This document shows, piece after piece, positions 1 through 6,350 of a DNA stretch of 15,143 nucleotides. The stretch's first letter is position 1. Each line of letters begins with the position of its first letter. Both the position numbers and the translations under genes were made by a program. Below the pieces are notes generated by a model. That model was given only the letters and a program-made list of their open reading frames with translations. It was not told where the DNA came from and ran no database searches. Origin of the DNA: JANPJV01 sp031425695 (GTDB lineage: Bacteria; Pseudomonadota; Gammaproteobacteria; Xanthomonadales; SZUA-5); the NCBI GenBank assembly GCA_031425695.1, contig JANPJV010000007.1, positions 1 to 15,143 on the forward strand, written 5' to 3'.

Positions 1-1069
1 CGGCGCTCATCCGGCGGGCTTCGGTCCAGCGTGAGAGCGCCCACAGGCTGAGGGCGACCCAGCCGACGTAGGTGAGTGCGTGGGTGGTCGGCAACGCTTC
101 GGCGACGGCGATGCAATGGGTGCCGATGCCGATCATCACCAGGAACGCGCTGAGCCCGAAGGCGACTGCGCGAGGCGGCAGGGACGGGTCGTACTTGCGT
201 ACCTCGGCGAGCACGAAGGGCGGGAATGGCTCGGTCTGCGCGAGATCAGCCGGCTGCCAGCCGGGCGGCTTGAGCCAGACGGCAAGCTTGTCGCGCCGGC
301 GCCGCGTGCGCCAACTCATGCCGGCGAGGGCGGCGTACACCTCGACATTTGCCCACAGCGGATCGTGGCTGCGCAGCGGCTTGCGGGTGCCGTAGACCAC
401 CGGTTCTTCCTTGAGCTCATCCTGGAAAGTCCCGAACATTCGGTCCCAGAGAATCAGGATGCCGCCGTAATTGCGATCGACATAGTGGTCGTTGACGCCA
501 TGGTGCACGCGGTGATTCGACGGCGAGGCGAACACCCGGTCGAACCATCCGAGCCGCCCGATCTGCTCGGTGTGGATCCAGTACTGGTAGAGCAAGTCGA
601 CCAGCGCCACCACGGCGAACACCAGCGGTGGAAAGCCGGCAATGGCCATCGGCAGGTAGAACACCCAGCCGAACAGGAAGCCGCTGCTGGTCTGCCGCAA
701 CGCCGTCCCGAGATTGAAGTCCTCACTCTGGTGATGCACCACGTGCGCCGCCCACAGCACCGCCATGCGATGCCCCATGCGGTGATGCCAGTAATAGAGA
801 AAATCGTAGATCAGCAGGCCGAGCGCCCACACCCACCATGCGTCCTGCGGCAGCGTGGTCACTCGCAGCGCCTCGAAGGCGAGCACGTAGATCCCGAAGT
901 TGATCGCCTTCGAAAACAGCCCGGTAACCTGCGAAATCGCCCCCAGCCCAACGCTGCTGACCGTATCCCCCAACCGAAACGCCCGCACCCCACGCCGCTG
1001 CGCGACCACCCACTCGATCGCCATCAGCCCAAAAAACACCGGAATTGCATAGACGATGGGGTTGAGCAT
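1..1069 (-). CDS. Sterol desaturase / alkylglycerol monooxygenase-like membrane oxygenase (C-terminus beyond window)
   Basis: An open frame of 356 codons begins at ATG 1069 and leaves the window at base 1, so the C-terminus is missing. It carries the histidine clusters of the fatty acid hydroxylase superfamily (PF04116): HHRMGH near residues 95-100, HVVHH at 109-113 and NHRVHH at 185-190, which in this family bind a di-iron centre. The text around them (AAHVVHHQSEDFNLGTALRQ, then YQYWIHTEQIG, HRVHHG and LWDRMFGTF) resembles animal alkylglycerol monooxygenase (TMEM195) more than yeast ERG3. Hydrophobic stretches at about 1-20, 40-65, 78-93 and 130-160 fit an integral membrane enzyme, and another follows near 290-330. 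It probably hydroxylates or cleaves a lipid at the inner membrane; the substrate is unknown. It lies 193 nt downstream of plsB on the same strand, with a large inverted repeat between. Family assignment is firm; the AGMO-like subfamily is likely but inferred. Confidence 0.88.
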   Translation of the reverse strand, partial: MLNPIVYAIPVFFGLMAIEWVVAQRRGVRAFRLGDTVSSVGLGAISQVTGLFSKAINFGIYVLAFEALRVTTLPQDAWWVWALGLLIYDFLYYWHHRMGHRMAVLWAAHVVHHQSEDFNLGTALRQTSSGFLFGWVFYLPMAIAGFPPLVFAVVALVDLLYQYWIHTEQIGRLGWFDRVFASPSNHRVHHGVNDHYVDRNYGGILILWDRMFGTFQDELKEEPVVYGTRKPLRSHDPLWANVEVYAALAGMSWRTRRRRDKLAVWLKPPGWQPADLAQTEPFPPFVLAEVRKYDPSLPPRAVAFGLSAFLVMIGIGTHCIAVAEALPTTHALTYVGWVALSLWALSRWTEARRMSA

Positions 1070-1112
1070 GGCGGCTCTTATTGGCAATCCCGAAAAAAAT
1101 CAAAAACACTTT

Positions 1113-1240
1113 ACACAAAAAAACACAAAGTGAAGCGCACAAAAACACACAAAAAAAGCGACTTTCCGGGTCCCTCGATTCCATCGCCGACGAACCTTTT
1201 GTGTGTTTTTGTGGGCTTCACCTTTTGTGTTTTTTTGCGT
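1113..1240. repeat. A-rich inverted repeat of iterated CACAAA-type units, downstream of plsB
   Basis: The left arm (1113-1154) and right arm (1197-1240) are reverse complements at about 40 of 44 aligned positions, with one 2-nt gap and a 42-nt spacer of ordinary base composition. Each arm is made of iterated CACAAA/CACAAAAA units. The arms are strikingly A/T-rich in a GC-rich genome. The right arm ends 22 nt from the plsB stop codon. It could act as a bidirectional 3' hairpin or terminator. It codes for no credible protein; short frames through it are accidental. Confidence 0.85.
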
Positions 1241-1262
1241 CCCGCTCTGCTCTTTTTTTGAA

Positions 1263-3902
1263 CTACTCGACTCGCGGCGGTGGCTCGACGACCGGCGGTG
1301 CCAGCAGCGCCTTGGCGTCGGCGGAGGATTCGCTCGGTTCCGGTGGCTCGATCAGGGCCGGGGTTTCGCCGCTCGGTGTGGCGAGGGCGGCGCGGGCTTC
1401 GGGGGTGATGGCGACGATGCCCTGGCGCAGCTCGCGCGAGAGGATGATGCGGGCGTCGGCGCCGAGCTGATTCAGCTCCTGGGCGAAGACGAGCTTGCCC
1501 TTGTCGTCGCTGCTGACGATGCCCTGCGCGCGCAGCATCTGGATGAAGCTCTTGAACAGGGCGCGATCGCCGAACTCCGGACCGGAGAGCTCGTGTAGCA
1601 GCGCCATCCGCTGTGCGGTGAGGTGGCAGAGCGTCTCCAGCTCGCCGGCCGAAAGCGTGCCGGGGCCGTTCTTGGACAGGATCGCGATCACGACGTAGTA
1701 GCGCTGGAAAGTCTGCAGCAGGCTGTGCGCCAGTACGCGCAAGCCGAAGAAGGCGTCGCCGCCGTCAGCCGGGCGCGAAATCCAGCCGCCGTCGGCATCG
1801 ACGTTGACCAGCCCGCGGCGGCCGAGGAAGGCAATCGCGCCGTCGATCTGCGCGCCGAAGCCGTCGGCGTCCCACGGCAGGAATAGCTCGGTCTTGAGGA
1901 AGGGATAGACCATCCGCCCCAGGCGCATCAGCCCCTGGCGCGACAGCCGCCGCGTGTTGAGCATGCAGCAGGCGACCCACGACACCGCCGAAAACACGTG
2001 CATGACGTTGTTGCGATGGAAGGACAGCATCACGCCGGGATCGCCCTCGGCCGAGAGCACGTCACCGAGCGGGTGGCGGATGCGCCGGATCCAGCCCATG
2101 CCCTCGCCGTAGGCGATGATCTCGGCCGGCGACATCGAGGTGTGGGTGACGCGCGCGCCGAACGGCTGCTCGGCGAGGTGATCGAGGAAGATCTCCAGGT
2201 GCGCCGCGAGATCGGCCTCGCCGATCGCGTGCTTGGGCGTGCCGAGTATCACCAGCGCGAGCAGCGCGACCGGATTGACGTCGGCAGCGCGGTTGATGTT
2301 CTCGAGGATGCGCTTGCTGAGATCGTCGATGACCGGTGGGAACCAGGTCGGGCGCTCGTCCTGCGGAATGGTCTGCTGGTTCCAGCCCGGCGCGTGAACG
2401 TCGAGGACCTGGGTCAGCTCGATCGGTTCGCCAAAGTTGACCACGACGCGGCCGTAGCGCTGGCGCAGCATCCGCAGCGAGCGGATCAGGCCGAGCCAGG
2501 ATTCCTTTTTCTTCGGCTGGCCGGACAGTTCGCCCAGGTAGGATTTGCCTTCGGCGAGCTTCTCGTAGCCGATGTAGACCGGCTGGAAGAGCACCGGCCG
2601 GGCATGATCGCGCAGGTATCCGCGCACGGTCATGGTGAGCAGGCCGGCGCGTGCCGGCATCAGCCGCCCGGTGCGGCTGCGGCCGCCTTCGATGAAGTAT
2701 TCCAGCGCGACCCCCTGCCGAATCAGCTGGCTCACGTACTCGCTGAAGACTGCCGAATAGAGCGCATTGGCCTTGAAGCTGCGGCGCAGGAAGAAGGCGC
2801 CACCGCGGCGCAGGATCGGACCGACGATCGGCAGGTTGAGATTGACGCCGGCGGCAATGTGCGGCGGCACCAGCCCGTTGCGGTACAGCAGGTAGGACAG
2901 CACCAGGTAGTCGAGGTGGCTGCGGTGGCAAGGCACGTAGACGACTTCGAAGCCCGGCGCCTGCTGGCGGAAGGCATCGAAGTGATTCATGGAGATGCCG
3001 TCGAAGATGCGATTCCAGAAGCCCTGCAGGATGAACGACAGCGAACGCACGACCGGATGGGAGTAGTCCGCGGCGATCTCCCGCGCATAGGCCTCGGCTT
3101 TCTGCCGCGCCGCGGTGATGCCACCCTTCTCCTTGCTGGCCTGGTTCCCGATCGCCGCGCGCACGGCGTCGCTGCGCAACACGTCGTTGACCAGCGTGCG
3201 CCGATGCGAGAGGTCGGGACCGATCACGGCCGCGCGGATGCGCCGGAAATGCACGCGCATCAAAAGCGAGAGCTTGTGCGCGGCACGCTTCAGATCGTCC
3301 GAATCCGGCCCGCTGGCACCCAGCATGACCGGCGCGCTGAATTGCACCAGCGTGTTGCGCCCGTTGAACAGGATCGCAAGAAAGCGCCGGAAGCGCCCCA
3401 CCACGACCCAGTTCTCGCTGAACAACACCTTGAACCAGCCGGCGCTGCGATCGGGCGCGCGCCCGACGAAGATCGACACCGGCACCATCTGCACCTGGAC
3501 CTCGGGATCGCGGCGGATCGCGGTCAGCAGGCGCTCCAGGCGCTCGGTCCGGTCAGAAAAAGTGCGCCGCCGGTTGAGCAGCCAGCCCTGGCGCTTTTCG
3601 AGCGCAATGACCGCGCGCGGCGGCCGGCTCGCGCTCGCCAACGGCAGTGGATCGATGGGTCGCGGCCAACCCGCCTGCTGGCAGGCGCGATCGAGGATGG
3701 CCATGTTCGACAGGCCATTGCGATCGAGCAGGTAACAGACTGGGTGCGCCGGATCGAACGGCGGCTTTTCTGGCTCCGGCGTAATCAGCGTCAGCTTCAG
3801 AAAAGGACGCAGCAAGAGGTCGACGAGCGCCAGTTGCGCGCGTCGGAACCAGGGCGCCCGAACCGTCAGGGTCTCGCTTCGCGGGAGGAGCGATTCAGTC
3901 AT
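1263..3902 (-). CDS. plsB: Glycerol-3-phosphate 1-O-acyltransferase PlsB
   Basis: PlsB moves a fatty acyl group from acyl-ACP or acyl-CoA to position 1 of sn-glycerol-3-phosphate at the inner membrane, the first step of phospholipid synthesis. The acyltransferase block is clear: CHRSHLDYL holds the HX4D catalytic motif (His326, Asp331), followed by GAFFLRRSF and the substrate-binding block FIEGGRSRTGR. ATG 3902 (MTESLLP) gives 879 residues and is preferred over an in-frame GTG at 3935, because a GGAA sits about 9 nt upstream and the extra residues look non-coding. It is longer than the roughly 807 residues of the E. coli enzyme, with a proline- and glutamate-rich tail over the last 35 residues or so; long PlsB forms are usual in xanthomonads. 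The downstream neighbour on the same strand is another lipid-type membrane enzyme. No frameshift is seen. Confidence 0.97.
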   Translation of the reverse strand: MTESLLPRSETLTVRAPWFRRAQLALVDLLLRPFLKLTLITPEPEKPPFDPAHPVCYLLDRNGLSNMAILDRACQQAGWPRPIDPLPLASASRPPRAVIALEKRQGWLLNRRRTFSDRTERLERLLTAIRRDPEVQVQMVPVSIFVGRAPDRSAGWFKVLFSENWVVVGRFRRFLAILFNGRNTLVQFSAPVMLGASGPDSDDLKRAAHKLSLLMRVHFRRIRAAVIGPDLSHRRTLVNDVLRSDAVRAAIGNQASKEKGGITAARQKAEAYAREIAADYSHPVVRSLSFILQGFWNRIFDGISMNHFDAFRQQAPGFEVVYVPCHRSHLDYLVLSYLLYRNGLVPPHIAAGVNLNLPIVGPILRRGGAFFLRRSFKANALYSAVFSEYVSQLIRQGVALEYFIEGGRSRTGRLMPARAGLLTMTVRGYLRDHARPVLFQPVYIGYEKLAEGKSYLGELSGQPKKKESWLGLIRSLRMLRQRYGRVVVNFGEPIELTQVLDVHAPGWNQQTIPQDERPTWFPPVIDDLSKRILENINRAADVNPVALLALVILGTPKHAIGEADLAAHLEIFLDHLAEQPFGARVTHTSMSPAEIIAYGEGMGWIRRIRHPLGDVLSAEGDPGVMLSFHRNNVMHVFSAVSWVACCMLNTRRLSRQGLMRLGRMVYPFLKTELFLPWDADGFGAQIDGAIAFLGRRGLVNVDADGGWISRPADGGDAFFGLRVLAHSLLQTFQRYYVVIAILSKNGPGTLSAGELETLCHLTAQRMALLHELSGPEFGDRALFKSFIQMLRAQGIVSSDDKGKLVFAQELNQLGADARIILSRELRQGIVAITPEARAALATPSGETPALIEPPEPSESSADAKALLAPPVVEPPPRVE

Positions 3903-3948
3903 CAAAAGATTCCAGTCCCGGCCGAATCCGCGCACCAGCCATGAACCC

Positions 3949-4030
3949 GTAGGTCATGTTGGCCGCGCCAGCGGCCTACTTGACACGACTACACCGTCAA
4001 GCTGCTCGCTGCGCGAGCAACCTGACCTAC
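3949..4030. repeat. Inverted pair of GTAG-headed REP-like palindromes
   Basis: Two copies of one element face each other: a plus copy from GTAG at 3949 to about 3992, and a minus copy from GTAG at 4030 back to about 3989. Each starts GTAGGTCA and forms a potential 14-bp stem ending TTGAC. The plus copy has core GGCCGC-GCCA-GCGGCC (3961-3976). The minus copy has core GCTCGC-GCA-GCGAGC (4004-4018). The cores differ by compensatory changes that keep the pairing. The pair lies 24 nt beyond the lipoprotein stop and about 47 nt upstream of the plsB start. The GTAG head and the paired layout match REP/BIME elements mobilised by RAYT transposases in gammaproteobacteria; no RAYT gene lies in this window. 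Confidence 0.8.
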
Positions 4031-4054
4031 GTACCAGAATCGATCCAACTTCGA

Positions 4055-5014
4055 TCAGGATTCCGGCTCGGCCGTATCCTCGGCTTCGGCAGCGTCCTCG
4101 CCCTCGGCGATTGCTGGTTCCTGCGGAGCACTTTCTTCGGCGAGCTTCTCGGCCGCGGCCTTCTCCATCTGCTCGAGCATGTCCTTGCCGTACCAGCGAC
4201 CGTCAATTCTGCGCATCTCGCTTTCAAAGCTCAGCGGCGAATCGAACAGGTTGTAGGTCACCTTGAGCTTGGCGGCATCGCCGGTTTCCGAGACCACTTC
4301 GGTCTTCACGCTGCTGGCGATCTGGTCGAGCGAAAAGCCATACGCGGCGAGCGCGTTCTTGACGCCGGCGAAGGCGGGACCAGCCTTTTCCAGGAGCTGG
4401 TCGAAGCTCATCGCATTGACGTCGTCGAGGCTGGTGATGCCGGTCGCACGCAGGCCTTCGGCCAGCGCTGTCAGGGAAGCGCGCATCAGCTTGGCGTCGG
4501 TGAAATCGGTCTTGGACATCCAGCCGCCGAGCCCGTTCATGAACTGCGTCGCCTGCGACTTCTGTTCCGGCGTGAGCTCGGTGCTCTGCTGGATGCTCAT
4601 CGTGCCCATGCCCTGCATCATCGCGATGAGGCCCGCCATCTGCGGCTTCATCTCGGCAAGCTGTGGCTCGATCTCGGCCATGATCTTGTCGACACCATCG
4701 GACGCAGTCAGCTTGCCCCAGCTCTCGGCAAATTCCTTGCGCTCTTCCTCAGTGATCGTTTCCTTGCGCTGCTCTTCCCACTCGGAGCGCATGCGCTCGA
4801 TTTCTTTGGGTGGCAGCGCCGAATTGAGCAGGCCCTTGAGGTCATTGGCCTGGAACGCCTTTACCTGCGCCTGCAGCGCCTCGGCAGCACCCGCATTGAC
4901 GGCGACGGCGGCTTTCTCGGTCGCGACGACCGGGGCGGCTTCTTCCTTCTTGTCGCAGCCGCCCAGGAGGGCGCCTGCGAGCGCAAGGGCGATCAGCGAA
5001 TAACGAAAAGACAT
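4055..5014 (-). CDS. Unrecognised lipoprotein with acidic C-terminal tail
   Basis: This 319-residue protein begins with a type II signal peptide, MSFRYSLIALALAGALLGGC, whose lipobox LGGC puts the lipidated cysteine at residue 20. Aspartate follows at +2, which in E. coli means retention in the inner membrane; whether that rule holds here is unknown. The start at 5014 is chosen because GAGGAAG lies at 5020-5026, 5 nt upstream, and because the lipobox then falls at the right distance; the frame is open further upstream but without a signal peptide. The mature part is mainly helical-looking, rich in Lys, Glu and Ala, with a central stretch of methionines near residues 140-150 and a final 35 residues dominated by Glu and Ala. 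No family was recognised. It stands alone between plsB and a candidate small RNA, with its own promoter candidate. Function unknown. Confidence 0.85.
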   Translation of the reverse strand: MSFRYSLIALALAGALLGGCDKKEEAAPVVATEKAAVAVNAGAAEALQAQVKAFQANDLKGLLNSALPPKEIERMRSEWEEQRKETITEEERKEFAESWGKLTASDGVDKIMAEIEPQLAEMKPQMAGLIAMMQGMGTMSIQQSTELTPEQKSQATQFMNGLGGWMSKTDFTDAKLMRASLTALAEGLRATGITSLDDVNAMSFDQLLEKAGPAFAGVKNALAAYGFSLDQIASSVKTEVVSETGDAAKLKVTYNLFDSPLSFESEMRRIDGRWYGKDMLEQMEKAAAEKLAEESAPQEPAIAEGEDAAEAEDTAEPES

Positions 5015-5143
5015 GTTGGCTTCCTCAACGATAGGTGCAGCGGCGGGGACGCAATCGAATCTCAGGCTGACCGCGACGCCAAGCTGTTGCAGCCAGGGCG
5101 CCCGGATTGCCGCGAACAAACCGATCAGGTCGTACGGACCCGC

Positions 5144-5173
5144 ACTCTAGCCCGGGTTTCTTAGCCCTGGCAA
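5144..5173 (-). promoter_or_regulatory. Candidate sigma-70 promoter of the lipoprotein gene
   Basis: Reading the minus strand, TTGCCA (5173-5168) and TAGAGT (5149-5144) are separated by 18 nt and resemble the -35 and -10 boxes. Transcription would start near 5137 and give a leader of about 120 nt before the start at 5014. The spacer contains GGG and CCCGGG runs that could pair. This is a match by eye, with no experimental support. Confidence 0.4.
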
Positions 5174-5241
5174 ACACCAGCGCGCATCAAGTCAGCGTGA
5201 AAAAACGCTTGGGCGGCGGCGGGGTGGGTCTGCGCCTTCTT

Positions 5242-5316
5242 GGAGTGGAGCTTGCTCCACTGCTTTTTTGGCGTGGGGGCCGTCTGGCAAGCGCAGTCGA
5301 GCAAGCTTGACTCTAC
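5242..5316. repeat. Inverted pair of GAGCTTGCTC-type palindromes
   Basis: A plus copy (5242-5263) contains AGTGGAG-CTTG-CTCCACT, a perfect 7-bp stem with a 4-nt loop. A minus copy (5316-5293) reads GTAGAGTCAAGCTTGCTC then GACTGC and forms a related stem with one mismatch. Both share the frame AGT..AGCTTGCTC.ACTGC, so they are one element in opposite orientations about 29 nt apart. The minus copy keeps a GTAG head; the plus copy has TGGAG there. They lie between the candidate small RNA terminator and the lipoprotein promoter. Confidence 0.65.
5244..5269 (+). terminator. Terminator-like hairpin on the plus strand
   Basis: The perfect 7-bp stem AGTGGAG/CTCCACT is followed directly by GCTTTTTT at 5262-5269, the form of an intrinsic terminator read left to right. 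No plus-strand gene lies just upstream, so it may instead shield against antisense reading into the small-RNA region, or simply reflect a repeat landing beside a T run. Confidence 0.35.
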
Positions 5317-5343
5317 GAGAGCAAGAGACGCGTCCCAGAAAAG

Positions 5344-5371
5344 AAAAAAGGCGGAGTGGGTAACCTCCACC
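5344..5371 (-). terminator. Intrinsic terminator of the candidate small RNA
   Basis: On the minus strand GGTGGAG (5371-5365) pairs with CTCCGCC (5356-5350), one G-U pair included, around an 8-nt loop, and is followed by TTTTTT (5349-5344) then C and more T. This is a standard Rho-independent terminator, ending the transcript that comes from the pyrF side. Confidence 0.75.
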
Positions 5372-5457
5372 TTGGCTGAGTGGCCTTTCCGGCCTTGTAG
5401 TTATTAGCGCGTCCTGCGCTGGCTGGTAATCGCCGGGTGTTTCTTGTGATGCAAGAG
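5344..5457 (-). ncRNA. Candidate CsrA/RsmA-binding small RNA (RsmY/Z-like)
   Basis: The gap between pyrF and the lipoprotein gene holds a run of hairpins on the minus strand ending in a strong intrinsic terminator. In transcript order: TCTTG/CAAGA with loop CATCA (5456-5442), AGCGC/GCGCT with loop AGGAC (5420-5406), GGCC/GGCC with loop GGAAA (5394-5382), then the terminator stem (5371-5350). Two successive hairpins that display GGA in a 5-nt loop are the known binding-site form for CsrA/RsmA, and a size near 110-120 nt with one terminator fits RsmY/RsmZ-type sponges. Other GGA triplets lie at the palindrome just upstream and at the base of the terminator. No protein frame with a ribosome site is seen. 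Four GGA in this length is modest, so it could also be an unrelated small RNA or a processed pyrF 3' UTR. Presence of an RNA gene is likely; the Rsm identity is inferred. Confidence 0.5.
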
Positions 5458-5459
5458 TA

Positions 5460-5483
5460 ACTTAGCCTACATTCCTAAGTCAA
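5460..5483 (-). promoter_or_regulatory. Operator-like palindrome with TTGACT, upstream of the candidate small RNA
   Basis: ACTTAG-N9-CTAAGT is a perfect 6+6 inverted repeat (5460-5465 and 5475-5480). On the minus strand it overlaps TTGACT (5483-5478), which could serve as a -35 box; the -10 options at the usual distance (TTACTC or TACTCT) are poor, suggesting activator-dependent transcription or that the palindrome is part of the RNA. It begins 11 nt after the pyrF stop. It is not the TGTAAG-N6-CTTACA box of GacA-regulated rsm genes in Pseudomonas. Confidence 0.35.
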
Positions 5484-5493
5484 TAGGTGAGGT

Positions 5494-6219
5494 TCAAGTT
5501 TCGACATAATCGGCTATCGACGACTGCATCGCCAGCGCCGCGGCGAGCGGATCGGCTGCATTGCGTATTGGCCGGCCGACGACGATGTAATCCGCGCCGT
5601 TGGCAAAGGCCTGCGCGACGCTGACCGTGCGCGACTGATCGTCGCCGCCAGCTGCTTTCACGGGAGTGCCGGCGCGGATGCCCGGACAGACGATCAGCGG
5701 CGCGGAACCGAGCTCGGCCCGCAGCCGTTGCGCCTCCAGTCCCGAGCAGACGAGGCCGGCCGCGCCCGCGGCGATGGCGCCACGTGCGCGCGTGACCACG
5801 ACTGCTGCGACGGGGTGGTCGACGCCACTGGCGACGAGATCCGCGTCGTCCATGCTGGTGAGCACCTTCACCGCCAGCAGGCGCACGCTGCCCACGTGCG
5901 GCGCCGCAGCCGCAATCGCCGCCGGATAGGCATGCACGGTGAGCAGGTCGGGCGAATGCCTGGCGAGGCCGGCGACCGCAGCCGACACCGTCGCCGGAAT
6001 ATCGTGCAGCTTGAGGTCCGCGAATACGCGTTTCCCAGCCGCCTTGAGCTCCGCGAGCAACGCGAAATACTCCCCGCTCGCCAGCAGCTCGAGCCCGATC
6101 TTGTAGTGCCAGACCGCATCGCCAAGACGCGTCACCCAGGCCCGCGCCGCCGCCGCGTCGGCCACGTCGAGGGCAAAGATCAAGCGTTCGCGGGTCGGGA
6201 TTTCAGGGTGGTGGATCAT
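5494..6219 (-). CDS. pyrF: Orotidine 5'-phosphate decarboxylase
   Basis: PyrF decarboxylates orotidine monophosphate to UMP, the last step of pyrimidine synthesis in the cytoplasm. The 241-residue length is normal for the bacterial type 1 enzyme. The catalytic signature is DLKLHDIPATV: Asp68, Lys70 and Asp73 correspond to the Asp-Lys-Asp active-site set, with Asp18 (ALDVA) and Lys40 (HYKIGLEL) as the other conserved residues. VVGRPI near the C-terminus is the phosphate-binding loop. ATG 6219 gives MIHHPEIP; a GGAG lies about 12 nt upstream, a little far. It is 131 nt downstream of an MFS transporter gene with a large inverted repeat between, so it may have its own promoter. The candidate small RNA follows it on the same strand. 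Confidence 0.97.
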   Translation of the reverse strand: MIHHPEIPTRERLIFALDVADAAAARAWVTRLGDAVWHYKIGLELLASGEYFALLAELKAAGKRVFADLKLHDIPATVSAAVAGLARHSPDLLTVHAYPAAIAAAAPHVGSVRLLAVKVLTSMDDADLVASGVDHPVAAVVVTRARGAIAAGAAGLVCSGLEAQRLRAELGSAPLIVCPGIRAGTPVKAAGGDDQSRTVSVAQAFANGADYIVVGRPIRNAADPLAAALAMQSSIADYVET

Positions 6220-6251
6220 CTACGCCGCGCTCCGTGCAAACTCATAGTTTT

Positions 6252-6343
6252 GACGCAAATGAACGCAAAAAGGGCAAAGTGACGCAAAGGAAAGCGATGG
6301 ATTCATTTGCGTCCCTTTGCTCACTTTTGCGTTCCTTTGCGTC
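6252..6343. repeat. Inverted repeat of iterated ACGCAAA units, downstream of the MFS gene
   Basis: The left arm (6252-6292) and right arm (6302-6343) pair at about 37 of 42 positions around a spacer of only about 10 nt. Each arm repeats ACGCAAA/GGCAAAG units two or three times. The right arm ends 7 nt from the MFS stop codon; the left arm begins 32 nt upstream of the pyrF start. The unit resembles the CACAAA unit of the 1113-1240 repeat. Six-frame translations of this sequence type give the familiar spurious peptides with FASLC/LRSFAS words found across many bacterial phyla. Confidence 0.85.
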
Positions 6344-6350
6344 GGAAAAC

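Noticed and set aside
80..1261. A 393-codon plus-strand frame opposite the oxygenase gene
   Set aside because: It is a shadow of the AGMO-like gene and ends in the A-rich repeat; no domain or ribosome site.
1998..3944. A 648-codon open frame on the plus strand
   Set aside because: It is the antisense shadow of plsB, whose catalytic motifs are clear on the other strand; the translation is His/Arg/Gln-rich with no recognisable domain.
3956..5164. A 402-codon plus-strand frame opposite the lipoprotein
   Set aside because: The minus-strand gene has a ribosome site and lipobox; the plus-strand frame starts inside a REP element and shows no family signal.
5161..5370. A 69-codon minus-strand frame in the pyrF-lipoprotein gap
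   Set aside because: It overlaps the terminator and palindrome pair, has no ribosome site, and its translation is explained by the repeats.
6252..6343. Possible CRISPR-like short repeat array
   Set aside because: The units are 7-11 nt, imperfect and arranged as an inverted repeat, with no regular unique spacers or cas genes.
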